From positions 1 to 5,947 of the forward strand of contig JASBSH010000058.1 of NCBI GenBank assembly GCA_030149025.1: a stretch of 5,947 nt of DNA. Reading direction: 5' to 3'. The notes beneath the pieces were generated by a model. That model was not told the origin of the DNA. It saw only the letters and a list, made by a program, of their open reading frames with translations, and searched no databases. Position 1 is the first letter of the stretch; every line of letters begins with the position of its first letter. Source of the stretch: Actinomycetales bacterium (GTDB taxonomy: Bacteria > Actinomycetota > Actinomycetes > Actinomycetales > BWSM-131). Shown here one piece after another: positions 5,494-5,947 of this stretch. Position numbers and translations under genes: made by a program.

Positions 5494-5570
5494 GGCGGGG
5501 TAGCTCAGGTGGTTAGAGCAAACGGCTCATAATCGTTGTGTCGCGGGTTCGAGTCCCGCCCCCGCTACCA
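5494..5570 (+). tRNA. tRNA-Met (anticodon CAT, elongator type)
   Basis: This tRNA is 77 nt including an encoded CCA (5568-5570). The acceptor GGCGGGG (5494-5500) pairs with CCCCGCT (5560-5566), with a G-U pair at the end, and the discriminator is A at 5567. The anticodon loop CTCATAA has CAT at 5528-5530. The first pair is G-U rather than the unpaired end of an initiator tRNA, and the anticodon stem lacks the three G-C pairs of initiators, so it is an elongator Met tRNA. A tRNA-Ile with modified CAT is less likely. The position next to tRNA-Thr and rpmG agrees with the thrT-metT-rpmG order known from mycobacteria. Confidence 0.94.
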
Positions 5571-5574
5571 CGGA

Positions 5575-5637
5575 CCAGACAGACCCGGCGTATCGCACGA
5601 CCGGCTCGGCGGGCGGAATTAGACGGGCCTGGTCTGG
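5575..5637 (+). other. Long-range inverted repeat between tRNA-Met and rpmG
   Basis: CCAGAC (5575-5580) pairs with GTCTGG (5632-5637), and inside it CCCG (5584-5587) with CGGG (5624-5627), leaving a loop of about 36 nt. It begins 5 nt after the tRNA CCA and is followed by TTGACTATGTTTG, which is T-rich. It could terminate the tRNA transcript or form part of an rpmG leader. TATGTT (5644-5649) fits the TAnnnT -10 pattern for an rpmG promoter, but no convincing -35 stands 16-18 bp upstream. Both roles are inference. Confidence 0.4.
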
Positions 5638-5708
5638 CTTGACTATGTTTGTCCGTCGGCGTGTGCCGCCCGGTGCCCGCCAACCACCGCGAGAGAAGGT
5701 TTCGTCCC

Positions 5709-5879
5709 GTGGCCAGCAAGACCGCAGACGTCCGCCCGAAGATCACCATGGCCTGCGTGGACTGCAAGGAGCGCAACTACATCACCAGGAAGAACCGGCG
5801 TAACGACCCGGACCGGTTGGAGATGCAGAAGTTCTGCCCCCGCTGCGGCAAGCACACCACGCACCGCGAGACCCGCTGA
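5709..5879 (+). CDS. rpmG: 50S ribosomal protein L33
   Basis: This is a small zinc-ribbon protein of the large ribosomal subunit, 56 aa, normal for the family. The two Cys pairs C16/C19 (CVDC) and C43/C46 (CPRC) make it the zinc-binding, C+ form. The sequence MASKTADVRPKITMACVDCK followed by RNYITRKNRRNDPDRLEMQKFCPRCGKHTTHRE is typical of actinobacterial L33. The start is GTG 5709; GAGAAGG at 5693-5699, 9 nt upstream, serves as ribosome-binding site. The longer open frame to 5649 is not needed. In mycobacteria the corresponding rpmG2 sits before hadABC; here the window ends 68 bp after the stop without a clear next gene. Confidence 0.97.
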   Translation: MASKTADVRPKITMACVDCKERNYITRKNRRNDPDRLEMQKFCPRCGKHTTHRETR

Positions 5880-5924
5880 ACCCAGCGGCCACTAGCGACC
5901 ACCAGCATTCAGCGAGACCCGCTG
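5866..5924 (+). repeat. 13-bp direct repeat and small hairpins at the 3' end of rpmG
   Basis: GCGAGACCCGCTG occurs at 5866-5878, over the last codons of rpmG, and exactly again at 5912-5924. Around the first copy, CCGCTG (5873-5878) pairs with CAGCGG (5883-5888) over a 4-nt loop that includes the end of the stop codon. In the second, CAGCG (5910-5914) pairs with CGCTG (5920-5924) over 5 nt. There is no T run. The stretch 5880-5947 holds no recognisable gene. It may be a terminator zone or the trace of a local duplication. Confidence 0.5.
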
Positions 5925-5947
5925 GCGACGCACTTCGGTGCCTTGCC

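Overview
The window looks like ordinary chromosomal DNA from a high-GC actinobacterium. GC is high, codons end mostly in G or C, GTG and TTG starts are used, and the gene families are typical of actinobacteria. A member of the Pseudonocardiales or a relative is my guess; the exact genus cannot be read from this stretch.

Layout. The left end carries the 3' part of nuoN (respiratory complex I, membrane arm). It is followed on the same strand by htpX (membrane zinc protease), a short intergenic zone with three copies of a GTGATCATG-type repeat, and a gene of the DUF5701 type. Next is a small, lower-GC toxin-antitoxin pair: a ribbon-helix-helix antitoxin and a PIN-domain (VapC-type) toxin that overlap by 4 nt. 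Convergent to these is yajQ on the minus strand. Divergent from yajQ is tRNA-Tyr(GTA) with its own terminator. A minus-strand gene of unknown function (345 aa, with a C-terminal Cys-x2-Cys...Cys motif) fills the space up to tRNA-Thr(GGT) and tRNA-Met(CAT). These lead into rpmG (ribosomal protein L33) at the right edge.

Context. From memory, the order nuoN / htpX / yajQ / tRNA-Tyr / ... / tRNA-Thr / tRNA-Met / rpmG matches the Streptomyces coelicolor region where the integrative element SLP1 sits in tRNA-Tyr. The tRNA-Thr / tRNA-Met / rpmG part also matches the mycobacterial arrangement upstream of hadABC. In this window no integrase or element genes follow tRNA-Tyr, so the site looks unoccupied. 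The toxin-antitoxin pair and the 345-aa gene are the accessory-looking parts; the rest is conserved housekeeping.

I did not find a convincing new multi-gene system. The items most worth following up are the GTGATCATG repeats, the compact and apparently leaderless promoter/operator of the toxin-antitoxin pair, the unoccupied SLP1-type attachment site, and the uncharacterised gene between the tRNAs.
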